From an uncultured Prevotella sp. (GTDB lineage: Bacteria > Bacteroidota > Bacteroidia > Bacteroidales > Bacteroidaceae): a DNA stretch of 22,215 nucleotides. The position numbers were made by a program, and so were the translations under genes. A model generated the notes under the pieces. It had not been told where the DNA came from, did no database searches, and saw only the letters and a list, made by a program, of their open reading frames with translations. How positions within the stretch are numbered: the stretch's first letter is position 1; each line of letters starts with the position of its first letter. Below, in pieces: positions 1 to 7,633 of this stretch. The DNA lies in NCBI GenBank assembly GCA_900542795.1, contig UQPD01000025.1:1-22215 (forward strand), given 5' to 3'.

Positions 1-34
1 GTCTCGTGGGCTCGGAGATGTGTATAAGAGACAG
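1..34 (+). other. Residual Illumina Nextera (Tn5) adapter
   Basis: The first 34 bases match the Nextera read-2 transposase oligonucleotide as I know it. The first 15 bases are the read-2 tag, and bases 16-34 are the 19-bp Tn5 mosaic end (agatgtgtataagagacag). This is library-preparation sequence left on a contig end, not genome sequence, so genomic DNA starts at about base 35. Confidence 0.97.
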
Positions 35-114
35 GTGAAAGATTACAATACAAATTGTTTCAAAAAATGGCTGTTAAACGAAATTAGGTGCATTTTATTA
101 GTAATAGCGTAACT
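35..114. other. Short non-coding flank at contig edge
   Basis: AT-rich sequence between the adapter and the mutS2 terminator. No open frame of note. It contains TGCATTTT (89-96), complementary to AAAATGCA at 117-124, which overlaps the terminator hairpin. I see no gene in it. Confidence 0.5.
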
Positions 115-152
115 AAAAAATGCAGTTCTAAACATTTCTGTTCAGAACTGCA
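115..152 (-). terminator. Rho-independent terminator after mutS2
   Basis: Bases 121-133 and 140-152 form a 13-bp stem around a 6-base loop. The only imperfection is one A/C position (130/143), which becomes G-U in minus-strand RNA. On the minus strand the stem is followed by six T residues (complement of 115-120). It lies 65 bases past the mutS2 stop codon. Confidence 0.85.
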
Positions 153-216
153 TCTCATTCTATACACTATTATAATAGGTCTCTAAAAAAACGTCTTATT
201 TACTTTGAAGAAGATT

Positions 217-2823
217 CTATAATTCAACAACCGTTATACCTGAGCCACCAAATTGAGGATGCTCATCGTGGAAATTGTGAATACCTGGCACGGTGTTAAG
301 ATAAGTGCGAACTAACTGACGAAGGGCGCCTGTACCTGTTCCGTGCAAAATACGCACAGGACTTTCTTGAAATTGCAAAGCTTCGTCAATAAAATAGGTA
401 ACAGCGGTTAATGCCTCATCTACACGCATTCCGCGAATATCTATTTGCGGTTTAAAGTGCAAACGCTTTTCGCTCATCGCATCGCGTGTTTCCTTACTAA
501 TAAAGGTTGCTGCAGGCCCCAACGGATTTTCGGCATTAGGCTTGGGCGGTTGCGACACTTTGAGTTTACTAAGTGGTATTTGTGTGTGCATTACACCAAA
601 AAGTACTTTGGCATTTTTACCACTAATGCTCTCTACACGACCTATAGCTGATTGCCCTGCAATGCGTACGTAACATCCTTCGGTAATGGGTTGTTGACTC
701 GTTGCACTTATTGCATTACTACTTACATTATCACGTCCACTCGAAGCACGGAGCTTAGCAGCTACTGAAGCTTCGTTGGCAGCATTACGAGTACGAGCAT
801 TGCCTCCCCCCTCAGCCTTGCGCTGCTGACGACGTTGTATTTTTGCAATTTTACGTGCTAAACTGTCTTGTTCGTCATTATTATTTTGAATTTCGTCCTT
901 AAAGGCAGCCAATTCGCTACGAACGGTTTTGGTTTTCTCTTTCTCGGCTTGAGCTTGCTTAATGCTACGAATGGTATTTTCAATGCGTGCATTGGCTTGG
1001 TCGAAAAGTTGTTGTGCCTGATTTTTGGCATCTGCAAGGATTTCGGTACGCTCTTGCTGCAAGGCTTGCAACTTTTGTTCGTATTGCGCTATGGTATTTT
1101 CAAGCTGTGCTTCACGTTGGTGTACATTTTGACGCTTGGTTTCCCAAACGGCTTTGTCGCGCACAATGTCTTGCACATACTTATCACTCATTACATAATC
1201 TTTGCCCACTAATTGCGCAGCATAGTTTATGACATCTGCTGGAAGACCTATCTTTCGAGCTATTTCGATGGCGAACGAACTACCGGGATTTCCTATTTGC
1301 AACACAAAGAGCGGACGGAGTTGTGCGCTATCATATAGCATTGCACCATTTACGATTGAAGGTGTACGCGAAGCAAAGTGCTTAAGGTTTTGGTAGTGAG
1401 TTGTGATAATGCCATAGGTTTGGCTCTTTACAAAGCGCTTCAGTATGGCTTGTGCCAAAGCGCCACCAATTTGCGGTTCTGTTCCCGTACCGAATTCATC
1501 GATGAGCAACAAGCTATTGGGGTTGGCTTGCTTCATCATCTGATTCATGTTTACCAAATGTGAGGAATAAGTGGAGAGGTCGTTTTCTATGCTTTGCTCA
1601 TCACCAATGTCTATCATTATATCTGAAAAAACACCTGGATGCGAACTCTCGTCAACAGGAACGGGTAGACCACACTGCAACATATATTGCAAAAGGGCTG
1701 CCGTTTTTAAGCAAACTGACTTACCTCCAGCATTAGGTCCGGAAATAAGCAAGATGTGTTGTTGCTGACGTAAAGAAATGTTGAGAGGTACTATCTGAGC
1801 ACCATGCTTAGCAAGGTTCTTTTGCAAAAGTGGATGACGAGCTTCAACCCAATGTATGTTAGGGCGACGTGTTATTTGCGGTGTAATTGCATTAAACGTA
1901 TTGGCAAATTGCATCACAGCACGCAAATAATCTACGTGTGCCAAAAATTGCAATGAATTTAATAACGATGGTATATGCGGACGTATTTCAGCGGTTAGTT
2001 CTTGCAAAATACGCATTACCTCACGACGTTCGGCTGCCTTAAGCGAACGGATTTTATTATTAGCATCCACAATAGCAGCAGGCTCAATGAATACGGTTTT
2101 ACCTGTTGCGCTTTCATCGTGAACAATACCTTTTATTTTACGCTTTACAGCAGGAGCCACAGGAATAACAAGACGACCATCGCGTAACGTGGGGGTAACA
2201 TCGCGGTCAATATATCCTGAGGTCTGCGCTTCTGTTATGATAGAACGAAGACTATGAGATATGCCGCGTGTAGTTACTTCAATTTGATGACGTAGAGATA
2301 AGAGTTCGGTTGATGCCGTGTCTTTTACCTTTCCATACTTATTGAGAATAGAATCTATGCGACTTACGATGTGAGGGAATACCATTACTTCGGCAGCCAT
2401 TGCGCCCAAAGCAGGATAAAAAAAATTGGGGGCTACATCAGGCTCTGTCTCATCTTGACTGACAATGTCTTCATCCTGGTCTGTGGTCTGTGTAAAGAAT
2501 TTTACATACGATAGCACCGAAACCATTGAACGCTTTAAATTAAAAAGATCTTGCTCTTCGAGATAAGTACGTTCAGGACGAACACGTAACAGAGGTTCAC
2601 GTACATCAAAAAATTCCGACTCTGTTTCTTCGTCGGTTTGCTCCATAAACAATTTGAATTGTCGCGCCTCTTCAAGGGATTGTTCTATATCATGCGGATT
2701 ACTCATAAAATGCACTTGCTTGTCAATCCATTCAGTACCTAATGATGACAAGCAACGTCCCTTTAAGAGTGTCCTTATTTCGGTAAATCCTATTTTCTGC
2801 TCAAAATTTTCAGGATAAATCAT
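217..2823 (-). CDS. mutS2: Endonuclease MutS2 (MutS-family ATPase with Smr domain)
   Basis: 868-residue MutS2, the MutS homologue that lacks the mismatch-recognition domain. Family members bind branched DNA and suppress recombination, and in some bacteria act on collided ribosomes; which role applies here cannot be told from sequence. The core/clamp region comes first, with a coiled-coil-like charged stretch after the ATPase (about 550-670). Walker A is GPNAGGKS (362-369) and Walker B is SLLLIDEF (437-444), followed by GTGTEP. The C-terminal Smr nuclease domain (about 790-868) shows DIRGMRVDEA and HGTGTGALR. A low-complexity Arg/Ala/Ser linker at about 670-710 separates the parts. Length is slightly above the usual 780-840. 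It is a single gene between its own terminator (115-152) and a promoter overlapping that of hpt. The start ATG lies about 16 bases downstream of the estimated transcription start. Confidence 0.96.
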   Translation of the reverse strand: MIYPENFEQKIGFTEIRTLLKGRCLSSLGTEWIDKQVHFMSNPHDIEQSLEEARQFKLFMEQTDEETESEFFDVREPLLRVRPERTYLEEQDLFNLKRSMVSVLSYVKFFTQTTDQDEDIVSQDETEPDVAPNFFYPALGAMAAEVMVFPHIVSRIDSILNKYGKVKDTASTELLSLRHQIEVTTRGISHSLRSIITEAQTSGYIDRDVTPTLRDGRLVIPVAPAVKRKIKGIVHDESATGKTVFIEPAAIVDANNKIRSLKAAERREVMRILQELTAEIRPHIPSLLNSLQFLAHVDYLRAVMQFANTFNAITPQITRRPNIHWVEARHPLLQKNLAKHGAQIVPLNISLRQQQHILLISGPNAGGKSVCLKTAALLQYMLQCGLPVPVDESSHPGVFSDIMIDIGDEQSIENDLSTYSSHLVNMNQMMKQANPNSLLLIDEFGTGTEPQIGGALAQAILKRFVKSQTYGIITTHYQNLKHFASRTPSIVNGAMLYDSAQLRPLFVLQIGNPGSSFAIEIARKIGLPADVINYAAQLVGKDYVMSDKYVQDIVRDKAVWETKRQNVHQREAQLENTIAQYEQKLQALQQERTEILADAKNQAQQLFDQANARIENTIRSIKQAQAEKEKTKTVRSELAAFKDEIQNNNDEQDSLARKIAKIQRRQQRKAEGGGNARTRNAANEASVAAKLRASSGRDNVSSNAISATSQQPITEGCYVRIAGQSAIGRVESISGKNAKVLFGVMHTQIPLSKLKVSQPPKPNAENPLGPAATFISKETRDAMSEKRLHFKPQIDIRGMRVDEALTAVTYFIDEALQFQESPVRILHGTGTGALRQLVRTYLNTVPGIHNFHDEHPQFGGSGITVVEL

Positions 2824-2838
2824 TTATATGTTTCTATT

Positions 2839-2873
2839 TTTGACGCAAAAGTACGAAAAAAATCGTACATTTG
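2839..2873 (+). promoter_or_regulatory. Putative hpt promoter (overlaps mutS2 promoter)
   Basis: TTTG (2839-2842) and TACATTTG (2866-2873) resemble the -33 and -7 boxes of Bacteroidota promoters, with a longish 23-base spacer. The two opposed -7 boxes form a dyad: 2845-2856 pairs with 2863-2874 at 11 of 12 positions around a run of six A. Transcription would start near 2880 and leave a leader of about 100 bases before hpt. Confidence 0.5.
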
Positions 2874-2881
2874 CACTCAAA
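2846..2881 (-). promoter_or_regulatory. Putative mutS2 promoter (overlaps hpt promoter)
   Basis: On the minus strand, TACTTTTG (2853-2846) matches the Bacteroides -7 box TAnnTTTG, with a TTTG (2881-2878) upstream as a possible -33 box. The 24-base spacer is longer than the usual 19-21, so the -33 assignment is weak. It lies 22 bases upstream of the mutS2 ATG. Confidence 0.5.
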
Positions 2882-2980
2882 TGTATCACGTGTTGATGAT
2901 TTAGGTTTAGGACAAACGCATTTACCAAACCCTATCCCCTATTTTGTCGACACCTTAAAACCCCAATAAGAATCATCTCG

Positions 2981-3517
2981 ATGGAAAATATTAAGGTTCG
3001 CGACCGTGAGTTCGCAGTTTCTATTCCTGAAGAAAAAATAAAAGCGCGTGTGGCTGAAGTGGCTGCACAGATTAGTCATGATTTAGAGGGAAAGCGTCCC
3101 TTATTCTTGGCTGTGCTAAACGGTTCTTTTGTCTTTGCTGCTGACTTGCTGCGTGGCATTGAAACTCCTTGCGAAATTTCGTTTGTCAGAATGGCTTCGT
3201 ATGAAGGAACTTCATCTACTGGTGCTGTTAAGCAGCTCATTGGTTTGAAGGAGGATATCAAAGACCGCACAGTGGTTATTGTAGAAGATATTATCGACTC
3301 GGGCTTGACAATGGTGCATTTGCTTGAATTGCTTAAAGAAAAGCAACCTGCTGACATTAAAATTGCTGCACTGCTTGTTAAACCTGGTAACTTGAAGGTT
3401 GAATTGGACATTCCTTATTGCTGTTTTGAAATTCCCAATGACTTTATTGTAGGTTATGGTCTTGACTATGATGGCGAAGGACGTAATTTGCCTAGCATCT
3501 ACACTGTAACCGAATAA
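2981..3517 (+). CDS. hpt: Hypoxanthine phosphoribosyltransferase
   Basis: 178-residue purine salvage enzyme: hypoxanthine (or guanine) plus PRPP gives IMP (or GMP) plus pyrophosphate, in the cytosol. The PRPP-binding signature VVIVEDIIDSGLT is at 98-110, the flexible loop SYEGTSSTG at 73-81, and the purine-pocket segment FIVGYGLDYDGEGRNLP at 155-171. Length is normal for the family. The ATG at 2981 follows a leader without a Shine-Dalgarno sequence. It heads a same-strand cluster with adk, obgE and pgeF, a linkage common in Bacteroidales. 83 bases separate it from adk, with only a weak 6-bp hairpin (3521-3535) between, so read-through into adk is likely. Confidence 0.96.
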   Translation: MENIKVRDREFAVSIPEEKIKARVAEVAAQISHDLEGKRPLFLAVLNGSFVFAADLLRGIETPCEISFVRMASYEGTSSTGAVKQLIGLKEDIKDRTVVIVEDIIDSGLTMVHLLELLKEKQPADIKIAALLVKPGNLKVELDIPYCCFEIPNDFIVGYGLDYDGEGRNLPSIYTVTE

Positions 3518-3600
3518 AACATGTGCGTTGCACATCTCACTATACATATTTAAGACTATATCTTAACTAAACAATTTATATTTTCATTCACACAAAAAAA

Positions 3601-4170
3601 ATGAAGAATATCGTTATCTTTGGTGCTCCTGGTTCTGGTAAGGGCACACAGAGCGATTTGCTCGTAAAGAAGTACGGATTTAAGCACATCTCAACAGGCG
3701 ACGTGCTCCGCGCTGAGATTAAGAATGGTACTGAACTTGGCAATACAGCTAAAGGTTTCATTGACAATGGTCAACTCATCCCCGACTCATTGATGATTGA
3801 TATCCTCGCTGCAACATACGATGCCCTTTGCCCTTGCGAAGGTGTTATCTTTGATGGTTTCCCCCGCACCATTCCTCAAGCTGAAGCTTTGAAGACGATG
3901 TTGGCAGAACGCAACACTGAAGTTGCTGGTATGCTCGAATTAGACGTTCCCGAGGATATGTTGATGGAGCGCCTTATCAACCGCGGCAAAACTTCAGGTC
4001 GCGCCGATGATAATGCCGAAACCATTAAAAAGCGCCTTGACGTTTACAATGGACAAACTGCTCCCCTTATCGAATGGTATGAGAAGGAAGGCAAGCGTCA
4101 TGCTGTAAAGGGTTATGGCTCACTCGAAGAAATCAACGCAGCTCTCTGCGCTGTAATTGACAGCCTCTAA
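3601..4170 (+). CDS. adk: Adenylate kinase (short-LID type)
   Basis: 189-residue nucleoside monophosphate kinase that interconverts ATP + AMP and 2 ADP. The P-loop GAPGSGKGT is at 8-16, the AMP-binding STGDVLRAEI segment at about 31-40, and DGFPRTIPQAE at about 85-95. The LID is the short form without zinc-binding cysteines (NRGKTSGRADDNAETIKKRL region), which explains the length below the roughly 215 residues of E. coli Adk. The start is preceded by eight A residues, consistent with Shine-Dalgarno-independent initiation in this phylum. It lies between hpt and obgE on the same strand; a weak hairpin overlaps its stop codon. Confidence 0.97.
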   Translation: MKNIVIFGAPGSGKGTQSDLLVKKYGFKHISTGDVLRAEIKNGTELGNTAKGFIDNGQLIPDSLMIDILAATYDALCPCEGVIFDGFPRTIPQAEALKTMLAERNTEVAGMLELDVPEDMLMERLINRGKTSGRADDNAETIKKRLDVYNGQTAPLIEWYEKEGKRHAVKGYGSLEEINAALCAVIDSL

Positions 4171-4190
4171 AAAGCTAAAAACGCTTTTTT
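4169..4190 (+). terminator. Weak AT-rich terminator after adk
   Basis: AAAAAGC (4169-4175) pairs with GCTTTTT (4183-4189), and the T run reaches 4190. The 7-bp stem has only two G-C pairs and overlaps the adk stop codon. It may only attenuate, since obgE continues on the same strand. Confidence 0.4.
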
Positions 4191-4201
4191 GCGACTGTAC
4201 G

Positions 4202-4273
4202 AATGTGCAAATGTGAAGATGTAAAATTAATTATTGCTTAATAACGGATTGCGCGTCTTCACATTTGCACATT
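4202..4273. repeat. Long intergenic palindrome, REP-like copy 1
   Basis: Bases 4202-4219 (aatgtgcaaatgtgaaga) are perfectly complementary to 4256-4273. The arms extend to 20 bp with one mismatch, around a 32-base AT-rich spacer. A related palindrome with compensatory base-pair changes lies at 9718-9771. Degenerate half-copies of the right arm follow at 4291-4301 (CATCTGCATAT) and 4306-4320 (CACATCTGCACATAT). There is no T run, so it is not a standard terminator. It occupies most of the adk-obgE gap. Confidence 0.75.
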
Positions 4274-4330
4274 ACTATCATTATATAACTCATCTGCATA
4301 TTTCCCACATCTGCACATATATAAAGAACT

Positions 4331-5503
4331 ATGGCCGAATCAAATTTTGTAGACTACGTAAAGATTTATTGCCGCTCAGGTAAGGGTGGCAGAGGCTCTA
4401 TGCACCTTCACAGAGCCAAGTATCAACCCAACGGTGGACCTGACGGAGGTGACGGCGGTCGCGGTGGAAACATTTATCTACGCGCCAACCATAACTATTG
4501 GACGTTACTTCACTTGCGTTATGATCGCCACGTGTTTGCAGGTAATGGTGGCAATGGTTCGAAATGCTGCTCACATGGTTCTGACGGTGAAGATCGTTAC
4601 ATAGACGTTCCTCCTGGCACTGTAGCCTATGATGCCGAAACTGGTAAATATATATGCGATGTAACAGAAGACGGACAAGTTGTTATGTTGCTTAAAGGTG
4701 GTCGTGGCGGTTTAGGTAACTGGCAATTTAGAACTTCTACGAACCAAGCCCCCCGATATGCCCAGCCTGGCGAACCTATGCAGGAGATGATGGTTATTTT
4801 GGAATTGAAACTGTTGGCAGATGTGGGTTTGGTAGGTTTCCCCAATGCGGGTAAATCTACTCTCGTTTCAGCCTTATCATCTGCTCGTCCCAAAATTGCG
4901 AACTACCCTTTTACTACCATGGAGCCCAGTTTAGGTGTAGTGGCTTATCGCGATAACAAATCATTCGTTATGGCTGATATCCCTGGTATTATTGAGGGAG
5001 CAAGCGAAGGACGTGGCTTAGGCTTACGCTTCTTGCGCCATATTGAACGTAACTCTCTCTTGTTATTTATGGTACCAGGAGACACTGATAACATTGCTAA
5101 GGAATATCAAATTCTTTTGGGCGAATTGTCGAAGTTTAATCCTGGTATGCTCGACAAGCATCGTGTACTGGCTGTTACAAAATGTGACTTATTGGACGAT
5201 GAGTTAATGGAAATGTTGCGTAGCGAATTACCCGATGATCTTCCTGTAGTATACATTTCGGCTGTCACCGGTTTTGGTCTTGACAAACTAAAGGATATTC
5301 TTTGGGAAGAGTTGAACAGCGAAAGCAACAAATTACAGTCGGTTAGCGAAGGCGGTTCAATTGTTCACCGCGACAGAGAGGTTAACGTTTTGGCTTCTGA
5401 CTTTGCGGATTGGCAGGCAGACTTTGACACAACAGGCATTGAAGAAGATGACGACGACACGTTTGACGACGACATCTACGACATCGAAGATTTGGAAGAC
5501 TAA
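4331..5503 (+). CDS. obgE: GTPase ObgE/CgtA
   Basis: 390-residue ribosome-associated Obg GTPase, linked in the family to 50S subunit assembly and stress/ppGpp signalling. The glycine-rich Obg domain covers residues 1-160 (GGPDGGDGGRGG, GGRGGLGN). The G domain has G1 GFPNAGKST (169-177), the NYPFTT switch I, G3 DIPG (216-219), a TKCD form of G4 (283-286, in place of NKxD) and SAVTGFG for G5 (310-316). The end is a very acidic tail (about 370-390) instead of a large OCT domain. pgeF starts only 18 bases downstream, so the two are almost certainly co-transcribed. Confidence 0.97.
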   Translation: MAESNFVDYVKIYCRSGKGGRGSMHLHRAKYQPNGGPDGGDGGRGGNIYLRANHNYWTLLHLRYDRHVFAGNGGNGSKCCSHGSDGEDRYIDVPPGTVAYDAETGKYICDVTEDGQVVMLLKGGRGGLGNWQFRTSTNQAPRYAQPGEPMQEMMVILELKLLADVGLVGFPNAGKSTLVSALSSARPKIANYPFTTMEPSLGVVAYRDNKSFVMADIPGIIEGASEGRGLGLRFLRHIERNSLLLFMVPGDTDNIAKEYQILLGELSKFNPGMLDKHRVLAVTKCDLLDDELMEMLRSELPDDLPVVYISAVTGFGLDKLKDILWEELNSESNKLQSVSEGGSIVHRDREVNVLASDFADWQADFDTTGIEEDDDDTFDDDIYDIEDLED

Positions 5504-5521
5504 AGACTTCAAAAGAGATAT

Positions 5522-6325
5522 ATGGATACTTTACTAAAGTACAATCTCGGTGCTGACGTTACTGCGTTTTCAACTACTCGCATTTCTCCACAACCGATAT
5601 CTGTTGAGGAAATAAAAGCTATGGGGAATTATGCAGCTTTCAATGTTACCTATTATTGTGGCGATAATCCACAACGTGTGGCAAAAAACAAAGCATGGCT
5701 TTGCAACGAGTTAGGTGTGAACGAGAATTGCCTATGGCTACCGAGGCAAACACATACAGCAAATGTTCTTGAAATAGATGAAGCCTTTTTGAATAAAGAG
5801 GAGGAGGAACAAACGCAATGTCTCCAAGAGATTGATGCACTAATCACCACCCTACCCCATCAATGCATCAGTATTTCGACTGCGGACTGTGTTCCCATAT
5901 TACTTTACGATGAAAAGCATCATGCTATTGCAGCTATTCATGCCGGATGGCGTGGCACTGTACAGCGCATTTCACAAGTTTGCTTAGAAAAAATGGCAAA
6001 TGCTTTTGGCACTAAAGCAAGCGACTGTAAAGCTTTAATAGGTCCAAGCATATCTTTGGATGCTTTTGAAGTTGGCGAAGAAGTTGCAACTGAATTTATA
6101 CAAGCACATTTCCCAAGCAATATCATTTCGCGCAGTTATCCTAACAAACCACACATTGACCTTTGGGCTGCAAATGTTTTTTTATTGGAAGAAGCTGGTG
6201 TAGCACTTGAAAACATTCAGATATCAGGCATTTGCACCTTCCAACATCACGACACTTTCTTCTCTGCAAGAAGATTAGGTATTAACTCAGGACGCATTCT
6301 AACTGGCATTTGCTTGAAAAACTAA
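5522..6325 (+). CDS. pgeF: PgeF/YfiH family laccase-domain protein
   Basis: 267-residue member of the YfiH/YlmD (DUF152, 'polyphenol oxidase') family. Members have been described as purine nucleoside phosphorylase/adenosine deaminase enzymes and, in E. coli, as a peptidoglycan editing factor; the role here is not settled by sequence. The signature residues are present: RQTH with H78, TADC with C123, HAGWRG with H140, and the C-terminal FQHHDTFFSARR. The Cys and His residues are the family's metal/catalytic ligands. Length is close to the family norm of about 245-270. It is the last gene of the hpt-adk-obgE-pgeF cluster and ends 20 bases before a strong terminator. A nucleoside phosphorylase role would fit the neighbouring hpt. 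Confidence 0.92.
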   Translation: MDTLLKYNLGADVTAFSTTRISPQPISVEEIKAMGNYAAFNVTYYCGDNPQRVAKNKAWLCNELGVNENCLWLPRQTHTANVLEIDEAFLNKEEEEQTQCLQEIDALITTLPHQCISISTADCVPILLYDEKHHAIAAIHAGWRGTVQRISQVCLEKMANAFGTKASDCKALIGPSISLDAFEVGEEVATEFIQAHFPSNIISRSYPNKPHIDLWAANVFLLEEAGVALENIQISGICTFQHHDTFFSARRLGINSGRILTGICLKN

Positions 6326-6345
6326 AATCAGCAAAACCACACAAT

Positions 6346-6396
6346 AGGAACAACCGCATAGCTATTTAATAATCAATAGTTATGCGGTTGTTCTTT
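6346..6396. terminator. Terminator hairpin between convergent genes
   Basis: Bases 6348-6365 (gaacaaccgcatagctat) pair with 6376-6393 over 18 bp with one G-U, extendable by a base or two at each end, around a loop of about 8 bases. The plus-strand trailer is T-rich but interrupted (TTCTTTAGTTTATATT). It sits between pgeF (plus) and the transposase-like gene (minus) and probably ends transcription from the plus side, perhaps from both. Confidence 0.75.
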
Positions 6397-6418
6397 AGTT
6401 TATATTATATCCATACAA

Positions 6419-7609
6419 CTAAGCCTTCTTCCACCATCCATCCTCCACTGCAGTGATAACACGTACCAGTTGGTTCATGACCATACACATCTCACGTTTC
6501 AACTTGACATCTTTCTTGTGATATTCAAAAATCCAAGGTGAAATCTGCGCCAAACGACTATGTCCACAAGCATAGAAGGCTGCACCTATAGGTTTATAAC
6601 GATCGGAAAAACCATTGTCAACGACTTCTATAATAGGTAGTTGTTCTATAAGCAATTGCTTCATAATCTCACGTTCCTTAGGACTGATAAAAGCAGAAAC
6701 GATAACAGCTCCTTCGCGTGCTGCTTTCATTACAGCTGCTTGTTGCTCAGCAAAACGGAAGGCATCAGCACGATGACATATCAACGACAACTTGCGAGAT
6801 GCTTCCATTAAAGTCTTGTTTCCCGTGTAAGCAAGAGTAGGTTTTCCATTTTGTGGATGCAAAGGGATACGCAACATGAGTGTACTAAGCGTTGCATCCA
6901 ATTGTTGCGGATGTTGGGCTAAATAGCGGTCGTGCAACAAGGCTTGGCGCAAGGATTCGAGAGTCCAACCACGAGCAGTACTACCACGCACTACACGGAA
7001 ACAATCACGCATTGCACGCTTTATCAGATATTTACGAGCTTGGTCATGTAGATATTGCAGTTTCACAGCAATCTCTTTTTCTGTAAGCGCCTCCACATCA
7101 TTGTAACCACGGGAAAAGAGAGCAGGACCGCGAAGAGAATAGGTGTGATCACGGTCACGGCAATCGGGTGTTATAACACCTTTCTGTAGGCGCCACTCAA
7201 TGCCAAGCATATCCCAATAAGCATGGGTACAACCTATCATAGTTCCTCTTACAACATGCCCCAAAAGTTTTTTATTTCCAGGTTTTAACCAAAGCAATGC
7301 GTGCAAATGATCGGGCATAACTTCTACACCCAATAAATTCACACAGGGATGATAAGTAGAAACACTTCTCCATACCTCCAAAACCTTTTTTCCGAGTTCT
7401 GTATATTTGCAACAAGGAGCATCAGAACTATCATCAAGAGCGTCAAAATTTCCTATAATGGTGCTTAATATAGGAGCATTATCATGAATTCTGAGCGTAA
7501 CAAAGAAATAGCCCTCGCGATAGTTTGTGTGATTGTCACGCTTAAGAGCGACTGGCAAACTTGCTTCTTTTTGCAAGATTTTAGCTATCTGTTCAGGGGT
7601 TAATGGCAT
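6419..7609 (-). CDS. REP-associated tyrosine transposase-like protein with C-terminal DprA/SLOG-like domain
   Basis: 396 residues. The N-terminal 200 resemble a Y1 (IS200-like) HUH transposase of the REP-associated type: YFFVTLR strand (34-40), GVEVMPDHLHALLWL with the HUH-type His pair H101 and H103, and ALFSRGYND...LQYLHDQARKYLIKR with candidate catalytic tyrosines Y186 or Y194. Such proteins nick single-stranded hairpin DNA. From about 255 the chain looks like a DprA/SLOG Rossmann domain: TGNKTLMEASRKLSLICHR, then GAVIVSAFISPKEREIM (300-316), then NGF and SRLAQISPW (351-359). The assignment is from remembered family patterns, so moderate. It starts 24 bases after the uvrB stop codon and may be read from the uvrB transcript. 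No terminal repeats or target duplications flank it, so it looks resident and not like a fresh insertion. Confidence 0.75.
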   Translation of the reverse strand: MPLTPEQIAKILQKEASLPVALKRDNHTNYREGYFFVTLRIHDNAPILSTIIGNFDALDDSSDAPCCKYTELGKKVLEVWRSVSTYHPCVNLLGVEVMPDHLHALLWLKPGNKKLLGHVVRGTMIGCTHAYWDMLGIEWRLQKGVITPDCRDRDHTYSLRGPALFSRGYNDVEALTEKEIAVKLQYLHDQARKYLIKRAMRDCFRVVRGSTARGWTLESLRQALLHDRYLAQHPQQLDATLSTLMLRIPLHPQNGKPTLAYTGNKTLMEASRKLSLICHRADAFRFAEQQAAVMKAAREGAVIVSAFISPKEREIMKQLLIEQLPIIEVVDNGFSDRYKPIGAAFYACGHSRLAQISPWIFEYHKKDVKLKREMCMVMNQLVRVITAVEDGWWKKA

Positions 7610-7633
7610 AAACTGAAATTTTAGAACTTTGAC

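Noticed and set aside
868..1212. 114-codon plus-strand frame opposite mutS2
   Set aside because: Antisense to the coiled-coil-encoding part of mutS2. Its hydrophobic Leu/Phe-rich look is the complement of Gln/Lys/Glu codons, not a real membrane protein.
3521..3535. Hairpin ATGTGC-GTT-GCACAT after hpt as a terminator
   Set aside because: Only a 6-bp stem and no T run; adk continues on the same strand.
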